Virus record (IMG/VR): IMGVR_UViG_3300020469_003050
Location: 250,001 to 314,000 of that record
From: a virus
Length of the DNA: 64,000 nt
Direction: 5' to 3' (one strand)
This document shows positions 42,983 through 50,662 of the stretch, one piece after another. A program made the translations under genes and the position numbers. Below the pieces are notes generated by a model that worked only from the letters and a program-made list of their open reading frames with translations, did no database searches and was not told the origin of the DNA. Positions within the stretch are counted from its first letter, which is position 1. The number at the start of each line of letters is the position of its first letter.

Positions 42983-43241
42983 TTACAATAATAGTTATAG
43001 AAACAAAAATAATAGAAATGATTTTTCACAAACAGGTAAATCAGGTCTAACAGTAGAAGTAAGAAACGGGCAGTTTGAAAGAGCATTAAGAAAGTTCAAA
43101 AAGAAAGTGCAAGAAGCAGGTATCATACAGGAAGTACGAGACAGAAAGGCTTATGTTAAACCAAGTGAAGTTAAACGTAAGGCTAGGGACGCCGGAAAAA
43201 AACGTTGGTACAGAAAAATGAAAATGCAGGAACTAGAATAA
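42975..43241 (+). CDS. rpsU: Ribosomal protein bS21
   Basis: 88 aa. GLTVEVRNGQFERALRKFKK then VRDRKAYVKPSEVKRKAR is bS21 over its whole length, preceded by an Asn/Arg-rich N-terminal extension (~20 aa). bS21 sits at the 30S platform near the anti-Shine-Dalgarno and affects mRNA choice. Phage copies can replace host bS21. Overlaps infC by 8 bp, followed by a terminator. Confidence 0.95.
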   Translation: MTSYNNSYRNKNNRNDFSQTGKSGLTVEVRNGQFERALRKFKKKVQEAGIIQEVRDRKAYVKPSEVKRKARDAGKKRWYRKMKMQELE

Positions 43242-43268
43242 AAAAGGGGAACCTAAGTCCCCCTTTTA
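43242..43268. terminator. Bidirectional terminator
   Basis: AAAAGGGG...CCCCCTTTT stem between bS21 and the minus-strand gene ending at 43290. Confidence 0.85.
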
Positions 43269-43289
43269 ATCTTAATAATTATGTCTCTA

Positions 43290-43607
43290 TTAGAACAAAT
43301 GATTATCAGAGAATTCTTCAAAGATAGGTTGACTATCAGCAAATCCTTGCATTTGAGTACCGATAGCAGTTTCAATAGCATTCATAGTTTCGTTGTTTGG
43401 ATAAACAACTGTAATCATGCCTTCAAACTTATCAGCAGTCAATTCTTCTTTGTATTTTGTAGCATCATTCAAATCAATACCGTTATCAGAAAGAATTGTT
43501 CTCATAAGGTTGTAATATGAACTGTAGCTATTCTCAGAAATCAGTTGAGCATTATCGTCATATTGTTTCACAATATGTGGATAAAATACTTTTGTTTCTT
43601 TAATCAT
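43290..43607 (-). CDS. Hypothetical protein (105 aa), minus strand
   Basis: GGAGG ribosome site and a late box at 43645. Starts MIKETKVFYPHIVKQYDDNA and ends acidic (FEEFSDNHLF). A single gene pointing against its neighbours between two terminator/promoter elements. No family recognised. Confidence 0.65.
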   Translation of the reverse strand: MIKETKVFYPHIVKQYDDNAQLISENSYSSYYNLMRTILSDNGIDLNDATKYKEELTADKFEGMITVVYPNNETMNAIETAIGTQMQGFADSQPIFEEFSDNHLF

Positions 43608-43644
43608 AATAGGTGGCCTCCTAAAGTCTGTTTGATTATACTGT

Positions 43645-43652
43645 TATTTATC
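43645..43652 (-). promoter_or_regulatory. Late-type box GATAAATA, minus strand
   Basis: Reads TTTTGATAAATAAC on the minus strand, 38 bp upstream of 43607. Confidence 0.66.
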
Positions 43653-43675
43653 AAAATTAAAATAAGGATTGTGAA

Positions 43676-43921
43676 TTGGATATAGATTTAGACAAATTAT
43701 CACTAAGAGAACTGCAACAAGAAAGCACCAGAGCATTGCTTACGCAGGACGGAACTAGTGTAGGTATCTCAAAATACAACAAAAAAGCTAATCATAATAG
43801 TCAATTATGGTACAAAGCAGTACTTGAAGACTATATTGAGAAATATGGTGGTTTACCTCGTGATGCAGGCCCATCTAAGGGAATTGTACTTTTTTCAGAA
43901 AAACTTGATAAAGGCACTTGA
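43676..43921 (+). CDS. Hypothetical protein (81 aa)
   Basis: TTG start behind AAGGA. Helical DIDLDKLSLRELQQESTRAL; no cysteine. Its last codons overlap the hsp20 promoter. Unknown function. Confidence 0.55.
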   Translation: MDIDLDKLSLRELQQESTRALLTQDGTSVGISKYNKKANHNSQLWYKAVLEDYIEKYGGLPRDAGPSKGIVLFSEKLDKGT

Positions 43922-43947
43922 CATTTGGAAAAAAATCACTATATTAT
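43918..43947 (+). promoter_or_regulatory. Sigma70-like promoter, hsp20
   Basis: TTGACA (43918-43923), 18-bp spacer, TATTAT (43942-43947). The only early-type promoter here with a spacer other than 17. Confidence 0.7.
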
Positions 43948-43953
43948 AATATA

Positions 43954-44039
43954 TGCATAAAATTATGCATAAATAACTGTGTAGATTGCTTTAGATAGGA
44001 TCTACATTTAAATTAACTTGCTTAATAAAGGAGTAAACA
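43954..44039 (+). promoter_or_regulatory. ROSE-like RNA thermometer leader
   Basis: Three stems in ~86 nt: TGCATAA/TTATGCA, TGTAGAT/ATCTACA (43980-43986 and 44000-44006), and a last hairpin ACTTGCTT/AAGGAGT (44016-44023 and 44028-44034, loop AATA) that buries the AAGGAG ribosome site. The UUGCU arm with one bulged G opposite the ribosome site is the ROSE hallmark known from alphaproteobacterial small heat-shock genes. Confidence 0.7.
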
Positions 44040-44483
44040 ATGACAAACGGACTATCTATTTTTAACCAGTTACGACCTGTAACTGTAGGCTTTGACAACA
44101 TGTTTGACCACTTTGAACGTATGTTCGATGGCGATGTTGCAACATTTCAAACTCAAGTAAACTTCCCACCTTACAATATCGTAAAGACTGGAGATTTCAC
44201 TTATGATGTAGAACTAGCATTAGCTGGATTCTCAAAAGATGATATTACAGTTGACTATGCTGATAACATTTTGACGGTTAAATCTGTTAAGAAAGAAAAA
44301 TCAGATGATGATAAAGACGGTGTTCTTCACAGAGGTATCTCTAAAAGAATGTTCTCTAAAGCATTCACTATTGCAGATGATGTTGAAGTGAAAGGTGCAG
44401 AGTTGAAAGACGGGTTACTGAAAATATCTTTAGAACGTATCGTTCCAGAAGGTAAGAAGCCTCGTAATATCGAAATATCATAA
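44040..44483 (+). CDS. Small heat-shock protein Hsp20
   Basis: 147 aa. Alpha-crystallin domain (~35-130) with YNIVKTGDFTYDVELALAGF, LTVKSVKK, LHRGIS-RMFSKAFTIADD and LLKISLERI, and a C-terminal I-x-I (NIEIS) for oligomer contacts. IbpA-like holdase that keeps unfolded proteins soluble. Own early promoter, thermometer-like leader and terminator. Hsp20 proteins are common in marine T4-like phages, but the ROSE-like leader is not something I know from them. Confidence 0.93.
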   Translation: MTNGLSIFNQLRPVTVGFDNMFDHFERMFDGDVATFQTQVNFPPYNIVKTGDFTYDVELALAGFSKDDITVDYADNILTVKSVKKEKSDDDKDGVLHRGISKRMFSKAFTIADDVEVKGAELKDGLLKISLERIVPEGKKPRNIEIS

Positions 44484-44501
44484 AATATTTCTAATCAAAA
44501 T

Positions 44502-44531
44502 AAAAGCGAGGGATTCGTTCCTCGCTTTTTT
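44502..44531 (+). terminator. Rho-independent terminator
   Basis: AAAAGCGAGG...CCTCGCTTTTTT, loop ~GATTCGTT. Confidence 0.9.
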
Positions 44532-44544
44532 ATATAAAAATCAC

Positions 44545-44584
44545 TTGATAAATTCCTTTATAAATGCTATAATACAGATAAATA
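44545..44584 (+). promoter_or_regulatory. Dual promoter of clpS
   Basis: TTGATA (44545-44550), 17-bp spacer, TATAAT (44568-44573), and four bases on the late box GATAAATA (44577-44584). Suggests expression in both phases. Confidence 0.72.
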
Positions 44585-44606
44585 CTATAGACAGTGAGGA
44601 AAATAA

Positions 44607-44921
44607 ATGCACGTACAAAACGATAGTGAAACAGTAGTTGATGCATCTACTAGGACTTCAATAGAACCTCCTAAGAGATATTATATTGTTATGCATAATG
44701 ATGATTCAACTCCTATAGATTTTGTAGTAAAGGTGTTAATCGAACTGTATAAACACGAAGACCAAACGGCGGCTGACCTAGCAAATAAAATTCACATAGA
44801 TGAAAAAGCTATTGTCGGCATGTTCAATTTAGAAATAGCAGAACAGAAGGTGGAAGAGACTCACGGAACAAGTAGGGCGCATGGTTACCCATTAACGGTA
44901 ACATTAGAACAAGCAGATTAA
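44607..44921 (+). CDS. clpS: ClpS adaptor
   Basis: 104 aa. YYIVMHNDDSTPIDFVV (N31, D32, D33), H63 in KIHIDEKAIVG and the C-terminal GYPLTVTLEQ are ClpS. ClpS hands N-degron substrates to ClpA and blocks ClpA use of ssrA-tagged proteins. No ClpA is seen in this window, so host ClpA would be redirected, leaving tagged proteins to ClpX. Confidence 0.93.
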   Translation: MHVQNDSETVVDASTRTSIEPPKRYYIVMHNDDSTPIDFVVKVLIELYKHEDQTAADLANKIHIDEKAIVGMFNLEIAEQKVEETHGTSRAHGYPLTVTLEQAD

Positions 44922-44935
44922 CCGGAGAACTCCCC

Positions 44936-45643
44936 ATGATTTCCTATAAATTTTTACAATATAACACGGATAACCTCCGCCTCGGATGGCCTATCCTTGA
45001 ACAGTTAGCTGGACAAAGCGACTTTTTATTACTACAAAGATTTCCAAAAGATAAACAAAAAGAACTATGCAACATAACTGGCAAAGCATTCTTAGGTGAA
45101 AGTGTAACGAATAAAAATTTATCACTTGCTATAGGTAGAGCAAATGGTTTAAGTTCAGTTGGAGGTATAGAAACTATAAACTTACCAAGTAGTCAACTAG
45201 TACAAGCAGTTGGTAATGAATGGCAAGGATGTAGTGCCCTAAAAGGTATGTATAATAATAAATTATTAGTTTCAGCATTACCTTGTTATCCCGAATCAAT
45301 TGGAGAATTTCCAATATCAAAGGCAGATAACGAAAAAGATATAAAATTTCTTTTAGAAACATTCAAAGATGAGCCTACTATTATTGCAGGTGATTTTCAT
45401 TTTAGTCCAGAAGACAATGCGATAAATGACTTAATAGAAGCAAATGGATTTAAGAGTTATTTGGATGGACATAAGACATTCAAATCCTCAAGCAATGGAC
45501 AAATGATGAATTTAGATAAATTATTATGTAACTTTCCTATTGACATTTCGGATATAATAGTGCATAATACAGATATAGATATACAACAAGGACATTTTCC
45601 TATAACGTATACATTGAGTTGGGAAGCAAACCCAAAAGACTAA
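44936..45643 (+). CDS. EEP-fold phosphodiesterase/nuclease-like
   Basis: 235 aa. Core motifs of the endonuclease/exonuclease/phosphatase fold: FLLLQR (E of QE replaced by Q), IIAGDFHFSP, NLDKLLCN, and QGHFPITY (the usual D-H is G-H). With two of the usual acidic residues missing, activity is uncertain. Coupled to clpS by 14 bp with ACCGGAGAA. Confidence 0.6.
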   Translation: MISYKFLQYNTDNLRLGWPILEQLAGQSDFLLLQRFPKDKQKELCNITGKAFLGESVTNKNLSLAIGRANGLSSVGGIETINLPSSQLVQAVGNEWQGCSALKGMYNNKLLVSALPCYPESIGEFPISKADNEKDIKFLLETFKDEPTIIAGDFHFSPEDNAINDLIEANGFKSYLDGHKTFKSSSNGQMMNLDKLLCNFPIDISDIIVHNTDIDIQQGHFPITYTLSWEANPKD

Positions 45644-45656
45644 TATGAGGACATAA

Positions 45657-46334
45657 ATGAATTTAAAAATCTTACACGAATTAGATAGAATTCTAAAACA
45701 CAATCCAAGTTTGCAATCAAATAAACACACACTTTGCCAAGTTGTAAATGGTGTATTTGATATTGAACTAAAGCAAATTGATAATACAGAGGTTCATGCA
45801 CTAGCAGAGCAAATTGATAGAGAAGTGTTGTCAAACTATTTTAGTAGAGTTTGGCAACCTGAAACAAAGAAATACAAATATAGCGGTCTTTCAATCATAG
45901 ATGAAGTGAATGCAATGAACCCTGATAATGTAGTCGATATTGGTTGTGGTTATAACGAGTTCAAAGGAAAGATTAGTAATCTAGTTGGTATTGATCCGTA
46001 TAATGATAGAGCGGATATTAGTGTACATACATTAGATTATAAACCAGACGTTGAATTTGATGTTGCCATATGTTTAGGTAGTATTAATTTCGGTAGCAGT
46101 GATAAGATACTTAATGAACTTGAAAATGTAGTAAACATGGTCAAGTCAGGCGGGCTCTTATATTTCAGAGTTAATCCTGGTATTCAACATGATAAACCAG
46201 CGGCTAAATGGATTAACTTTTATGATTGGGATCCAATCTTCATTTCAAATGCCGCAGAACATCTTAATTGTAACGTATTAACATTACGCCAAGACGAAGG
46301 CGATAGATTTTATTTTGTTTTACGTAAAAAATAA
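45657..46334 (+). CDS. Class I SAM methyltransferase
   Basis: 225 aa. Motif I VVDIGCGYNEF, acidic end of strand 2 GIDPYND, motif near VAICLGSINFG, and GGLLYFRVNPG. The helical N-terminus (~80 aa) is charged. Substrate unknown. Confidence 0.72.
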   Translation: MNLKILHELDRILKHNPSLQSNKHTLCQVVNGVFDIELKQIDNTEVHALAEQIDREVLSNYFSRVWQPETKKYKYSGLSIIDEVNAMNPDNVVDIGCGYNEFKGKISNLVGIDPYNDRADISVHTLDYKPDVEFDVAICLGSINFGSSDKILNELENVVNMVKSGGLLYFRVNPGIQHDKPAAKWINFYDWDPIFISNAAEHLNCNVLTLRQDEGDRFYFVLRKK

Positions 46335-46362
46335 GCATATATAATTATATACGAATATAAAT

Positions 46363-46370
46363 GATAAATA
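46363..46370 (+). promoter_or_regulatory. Late-type promoter box GATAAATA
   Basis: AATGATAAATAAAAG, 152 bp upstream of tctC; the long gap forms the structured leader. Confidence 0.62.
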
Positions 46371-46375
46371 AAAGT

Positions 46376-46510
46376 AATACGGAGCCGTATTACTAATACA
46401 TGTATTGCAGAGTTGCAACATGTCTTATCTCACTTAAATCAAAAACAAGAAATAGGATATGGGTGTAATATGCAATTCCATATACTATTCTTTATAACTA
46501 AACTACATAA
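46376..46510 (+). promoter_or_regulatory. Structured leader of tctC
   Basis: Three hairpins: AGTAATACGG/CCGTATTACT, ACATG-TTGCA/TGCAA-CATGT, and AATAG-ATATGG/CCATAT-CTATT around 46451-46487. AAAGGAG and the ATG follow. Nothing codes here. A metabolite- or protein-responsive switch is possible. Confidence 0.5.
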
Positions 46511-46521
46511 AGGAGAAATAT

Positions 46522-47577
46522 ATGTTTAGAAAATTAGTAATGACAGTTGCATTGACTTTAGGTCTAGCAACATCGGCATTAGCTGATTATACATTGATTG
46601 TTCCTCAGGAGCCTGGTAAAGGTACTTCTGTATGGGGAGAAATCATTGCTAAGAACTTAGAAAAGTTCATCGGTGAACCAGTCGTAGTTCGACATATCCC
46701 AGGTGCAAGAGATATTCCTGGATTCAATAAATTCCACAAAAGCCTACGTTTTGATGACAAAACAATCATGGTTGCACACGGTGGTAACGGTGTATCATAC
46801 TTACTAGATAAAGTTGATTACAATTATTTCGATTATGAACTAATTGGTTCAATGAACAATGATATCGTTCTTGGTAAGCATGAAGGCGCAAGTGAAAAAG
46901 AAGACCATTGGACAATCGCAGGCGGATCAGGTTTCGAACCAGATGCGGCGGCAGTTGCAATGTTAATCTGTGGACCAACAGGTAATAATTCAGTTGATGA
47001 TTATCTAGCATGTTGGAGAGAACGTGTAACTTGGGTTAACGGCGTATCAGGCGGTGAAAAACGTCTTGGTTTTAAAAACGGCGAATTCGATGTAGCACGT
47101 GAATCACCAGCGGCATGGAAACGTTTCTATGAAGGTATTGAAGGTAATGAACTATGGTTCACACACGGCATCCTAGACTTAGAAAACAATGTACAAATGG
47201 CAGATCCAAACTTCCCTAACACACAGTTTGAGGATGTATACGAGTCACTATGGGGCGAAAGACCATCAGGTGATTTATATCAAGCATATAAACTAACTCG
47301 TAACTGGCGTGATGCTATTCAAAAATCACTTTGGATGAACAAAGGTAACCCAAATGCGGCAAAAGTTAAAGCGGCTGTAACTGAAATGATTAATGATCCA
47401 GTTGCAAGTGCAGAGATTTATGCTAAGACTGGTGTTTACCCTTGGATTCAAGATGGACCAGCTTTATTGGCGGCTTTGAAATCTTTAATTACAGAGAAAG
47501 CACTTAAAGATGCGGTTCGTTGGAACCAAGAAGCATATGGCTTCCCATCAATCTATAAGCCTGAACTTTTAAACTAA
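46522..47577 (+). CDS. tctC: TctC-type solute-binding protein
   Basis: 351 aa. Signal peptide with cleavage after ALA at ~21, then YTLIVPQEPGKGTSVWGEII (TctC loop that binds the carboxylate), VVVRHIPGARDIPGFN and VAHGGNGVSYL. Periplasmic receptor for a tripartite tricarboxylate transporter. It is followed by TctA after 10 bp. Phage-borne copies are unusual; the codon usage looks like the neighbouring phage genes. Confidence 0.85.
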   Translation: MFRKLVMTVALTLGLATSALADYTLIVPQEPGKGTSVWGEIIAKNLEKFIGEPVVVRHIPGARDIPGFNKFHKSLRFDDKTIMVAHGGNGVSYLLDKVDYNYFDYELIGSMNNDIVLGKHEGASEKEDHWTIAGGSGFEPDAAAVAMLICGPTGNNSVDDYLACWRERVTWVNGVSGGEKRLGFKNGEFDVARESPAAWKRFYEGIEGNELWFTHGILDLENNVQMADPNFPNTQFEDVYESLWGERPSGDLYQAYKLTRNWRDAIQKSLWMNKGNPNAAKVKAAVTEMINDPVASAEIYAKTGVYPWIQDGPALLAALKSLITEKALKDAVRWNQEAYGFPSIYKPELLN

Positions 47578-47587
47578 GGATATAGCT

Positions 47588-49096
47588 ATGGATTATGTTA
47601 TCTGGGCATTAATTGGCACCTGTTATGGAATGCTAGTTGGTATTATACCTATCGCAGGTGTAACTACCGCCCTGATAACTGTCTTTAGCATGGGAGCATA
47701 CTTTATGGCCGACCCCTATTTGGGGTTGGTCTTTTTAACGGCTATCGTGGCAAGTTGTGCCAGTGCAGATAGTTACACAAGTATTCTTACTGGTATTCCA
47801 GGCGCAAGTACAACTGCGGCATGTGTTATTGATGGTTATCCTATGGCGAAGAAAGGCCAAGCGGCCAGGGCAATGGGAATTGCTATCGCAGATTCAACAT
47901 TTAATGGTGTAGTATTTGCGGCTCTAACCTTTTTCTTACTTCCTTATTATGGGAAAGTAATTGTATTATTTGGTCGTCCAGAATTTCTGGGCTTCATGTT
48001 GATGGCACTTGCATGTGTAGGTTTCGTTGCAAGTAAGAATGTTTTCTTAAGTATCTGTGCAATCATATTTGGATTATGTGTGGGTATGGTAGGAGAAGAT
48101 GTTGTAAGTAATCCTAGATTAACATTTGGTTGGGAATATTTACAAAACGGAATAGGCATGGTTGTTCTATTATCAGGTCTGTTTGGTGTTCCAGAATTAT
48201 TAGATGGATTTAGAAGAAAACTAAAATCAGCGGCACCTCCAATGGAAGGAAGTTATTGGGAAGGGCTAAAAGAAGGTTTTGGTGATGTTCGAAAGAATTG
48301 GAAAGATATGATGCGTGGTGGTCTAATTGGTTTTGTTACTGGTTTGTTACCAGGTGTAGGAGGCGCAGTAGGTGACTTCTTAGCATACGGTGCCACAAAA
48401 GCCGCACATAAAGATAAAGACCAAGAAGTACCTTTTGGATCAGGGAATCCAGTAGGGTTATTAGGCTGTGAAGGAGCCAACAACGCACAGAAAGTATCTA
48501 GTATGATACCTGCTTGTTTGTTTGGTATTCCAGCGGCGCCATTTGCGGCTATGGTTATGGCAATCTGTATGTATTTTGGTATGGAAATCGGTACACCTAG
48601 TTTACTAGATGATATTCAATTTACAAATAGTTTAGCATTTGGATATATCTTTGGAACTATTGGTGTAGCACTATTAAGTATATTCTTATACAAATGGATT
48701 CTTAAAGTACTAGAAGTTCCTTTCTGGATTTACGCAACATTTATTTTAGCAGTAATTGTTTATGCTAATATGCAATACACAGGTGGTTGGGAAGACCTAG
48801 CCTTACTGGCTATATTAAGTGCTATTGGTGTTGTATGTAAAATATACAATATTAGTAGACCAGCTATTCTTGTTGCATATGTTGTAGCATTTAAAATTGA
48901 TGAGTATTTTTGGGGAACATTACAGTTGTATGGTTACAAACAATGGAAACCAGGGTTAACTTCAATGTCAGATTTTAGATGGTTTGACTTATTCAACATT
49001 TATAATCACCCTATCTTTCTTGTGTGTATTCTTATAGCTTTAGGAATATTCATAAATAGTCTTGTAAGAAAAGATAAAGGACTCGATTATACATGA
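47588..49096 (+). CDS. tctA: TctA-type large permease subunit
   Basis: 502 aa with about 11-12 membrane helices. Family motifs: GIIPIAGVTTAL near the N-terminus, GIPGASTTAACVIDGYPMAKKGQAARA, and the second-half repeat GLLPGVGGAVGDFLAY. Transports citrate-like carboxylates with TctC. The small TctB subunit is not encoded next to it. Four-bp overlap with the oxygenase gene. Confidence 0.93.
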   Translation: MDYVIWALIGTCYGMLVGIIPIAGVTTALITVFSMGAYFMADPYLGLVFLTAIVASCASADSYTSILTGIPGASTTAACVIDGYPMAKKGQAARAMGIAIADSTFNGVVFAALTFFLLPYYGKVIVLFGRPEFLGFMLMALACVGFVASKNVFLSICAIIFGLCVGMVGEDVVSNPRLTFGWEYLQNGIGMVVLLSGLFGVPELLDGFRRKLKSAAPPMEGSYWEGLKEGFGDVRKNWKDMMRGGLIGFVTGLLPGVGGAVGDFLAYGATKAAHKDKDQEVPFGSGNPVGLLGCEGANNAQKVSSMIPACLFGIPAAPFAAMVMAICMYFGMEIGTPSLLDDIQFTNSLAFGYIFGTIGVALLSIFLYKWILKVLEVPFWIYATFILAVIVYANMQYTGGWEDLALLAILSAIGVVCKIYNISRPAILVAYVVAFKIDEYFWGTLQLYGYKQWKPGLTSMSDFRWFDLFNIYNHPIFLVCILIALGIFINSLVRKDKGLDYT

Positions 49097-49839
49097 TACA
49101 CAAAACAAATTGGTCTAAGACCTTAAAAGACCCGTCTGAATTCGAATCGAATTGGGATTGGACAGTAGCACATAGCGAATATCATTTTGACGATAACAAA
49201 GTTGATAAAGAAGGTGAATGGTTTAAGGTTTTAGGCCGATTTGATAATCCAGATTTGTGGAAAGAAGATAGAGATAAATTAGTTGAGCAATCAACAAAAG
49301 CAATTAATTGGGAAACTCGTAAATTCTACGGAGATAGAGAAGACGAGTCCCCAATGTTGAAACAAGAAGAACATGATATTGCACAAGGTGGTGGGGACCC
49401 TAAAAAACTTATGCTTACAAATATGAAAGATGAGTTAGAAGATTATCCAATGCTTGTTAAAATGAAAGAACACTTTGGAGTAATAGGCGGAAAAGACGAA
49501 TTAAAATACCGGGCCCATGTACAGTTAACAGGTCAAATGTTTAATTTACATATTGATAAACTATGGGATAGATGTATCGATGATCCAGAACAAGTATGTC
49601 GTATTACATTTTTCTTAGATGATTGGAAACCAGGACAGTTTTATATGTATGGAAATTGTATCTACGAAAGATGGAAAGCTGGTGAGGCTCATATTTTTGA
49701 TTGGGCTAACGCACCACATGCCACTGCAAACGCAAGTAATTTTCCTAGACCAAGTATTCAGATTACAGGATTAAAATCTGAAAAGACTAGAGAAATCATT
49801 GCTAACGGATCACGTGATACAGTATGGACACTAGAGTAA
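49093..49839 (+). CDS. 2OG oxygenase, Asp/Asn hydroxylase-like
   Basis: 248 aa. NLHIDKLWDR gives H153-x-D155, RITFFLDDWKPGQFY the central strands, and APHATANASNFPR the distal H209 and R219. Resembles aspartyl/asparaginyl beta-hydroxylase types. Role in the TctA-TctC operon unknown. Confidence 0.68.
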   Translation: MIHKTNWSKTLKDPSEFESNWDWTVAHSEYHFDDNKVDKEGEWFKVLGRFDNPDLWKEDRDKLVEQSTKAINWETRKFYGDREDESPMLKQEEHDIAQGGGDPKKLMLTNMKDELEDYPMLVKMKEHFGVIGGKDELKYRAHVQLTGQMFNLHIDKLWDRCIDDPEQVCRITFFLDDWKPGQFYMYGNCIYERWKAGEAHIFDWANAPHATANASNFPRPSIQITGLKSEKTREIIANGSRDTVWTLE

Positions 49840-50024
49840 GAAGCCTTGTTAAAACTGTATCTTGGAGATTAACAGGAACTCTTTGTACATTTTTAATCAG
49901 TTATGCAATACTACGTGATTTAACTATCAGTGGTTCTATTGCAGTAATTCAATTAACAGCCAACACAGTTGCATTCTATATACATGAACGTATATGGAAC
50001 CTAGTAAAATGGGGTAAACGTTGA
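49824..50024 (+). CDS. DUF2061 membrane protein
   Basis: 66 aa. RSLVKTVSWRLTGTLCTFLI and FYIHERIWNLVKWG are the DUF2061 ends. In bacteria this domain sits near or is fused to sulfate-activation enzymes (CysN/C or CysH regions), which fits the genes that follow. Two membrane helices. Confidence 0.82.
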   Translation: MDTRVRSLVKTVSWRLTGTLCTFLISYAILRDLTISGSIAVIQLTANTVAFYIHERIWNLVKWGKR

Positions 50025-50662
50025 AACCAATATTAACAATAATGACAGGTCCACAAGGAAGTGGTAATCATTTATTCAGTAAAGTATTAGGACAAAATAA
50101 AAATATATTTGTATGGCCGAATCTACAAGAAAAATATTGGGAAGGACATGATTTAGAACCCTTTGCAGAATGCTGGAAAGACCCATCAAAACTAAAAGAT
50201 TTTGATTGGAGACAAAGCAATTATTTCATCACAAGTATCAGTTGTCCTTATTTTGATGATGGAGTAGAAACTATACCACAATATAATGAGTTTATAAATA
50301 TAGCGAAGAAATTTGCTGATATTCAATTTCTTATACTTGGTAGAGATAGAAACATTATGAAATTGCAACAAGAACGTGTAAGAGGAAAACATACTACTCC
50401 TGAATTTATGACACAAATAGATAGTATAATTTTTAATTTTAGGACTATCTTTGCAAGCCAAGAAATGTTATACTTATATAAGTTAAATTATCTACAGTGG
50501 TTAGAAAAAGAATTAGGATTGTATCCAATAGAAATAACATTAGACGATATTAAATTATTAGATGTATTACGTAAAGATGCAAATGAAAAATACATATCAC
50601 AAACAGAGTCAGAACTAGACGAAGTAATAAAATTAGCAAGTAGTCGGAAAGGGGCAATATGA
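50021..50662 (+). CDS. Sulfotransferase-like P-loop protein
   Basis: 213 aa, TTG start in a TTGA overlap. TIMTGPQGSGNHLFSKVL is a 5'-phosphosulfate-loop-like motif; FLILGRDRNIMKLQQERVRG resembles the 3'-phosphate binding R-D-x3-S region. Expected to move sulfate from PAPS, which the next gene's product could make. Confidence 0.65.
   Translation: MKPILTIMTGPQGSGNHLFSKVLGQNKNIFVWPNLQEKYWEGHDLEPFAECWKDPSKLKDFDWRQSNYFITSISCPYFDDGVETIPQYNEFINIAKKFADIQFLILGRDRNIMKLQQERVRGKHTTPEFMTQIDSIIFNFRTIFASQEMLYLYKLNYLQWLEKELGLYPIEITLDDIKLLDVLRKDANEKYISQTESELDEVIKLASSRKGAI

Noticed and set aside
44936-45643. Active EEP nuclease (DNase I-like).
   Set aside because: The fold signs are present but the catalytic Glu and the Asp of the last D-H pair are altered, so only the fold is claimed.
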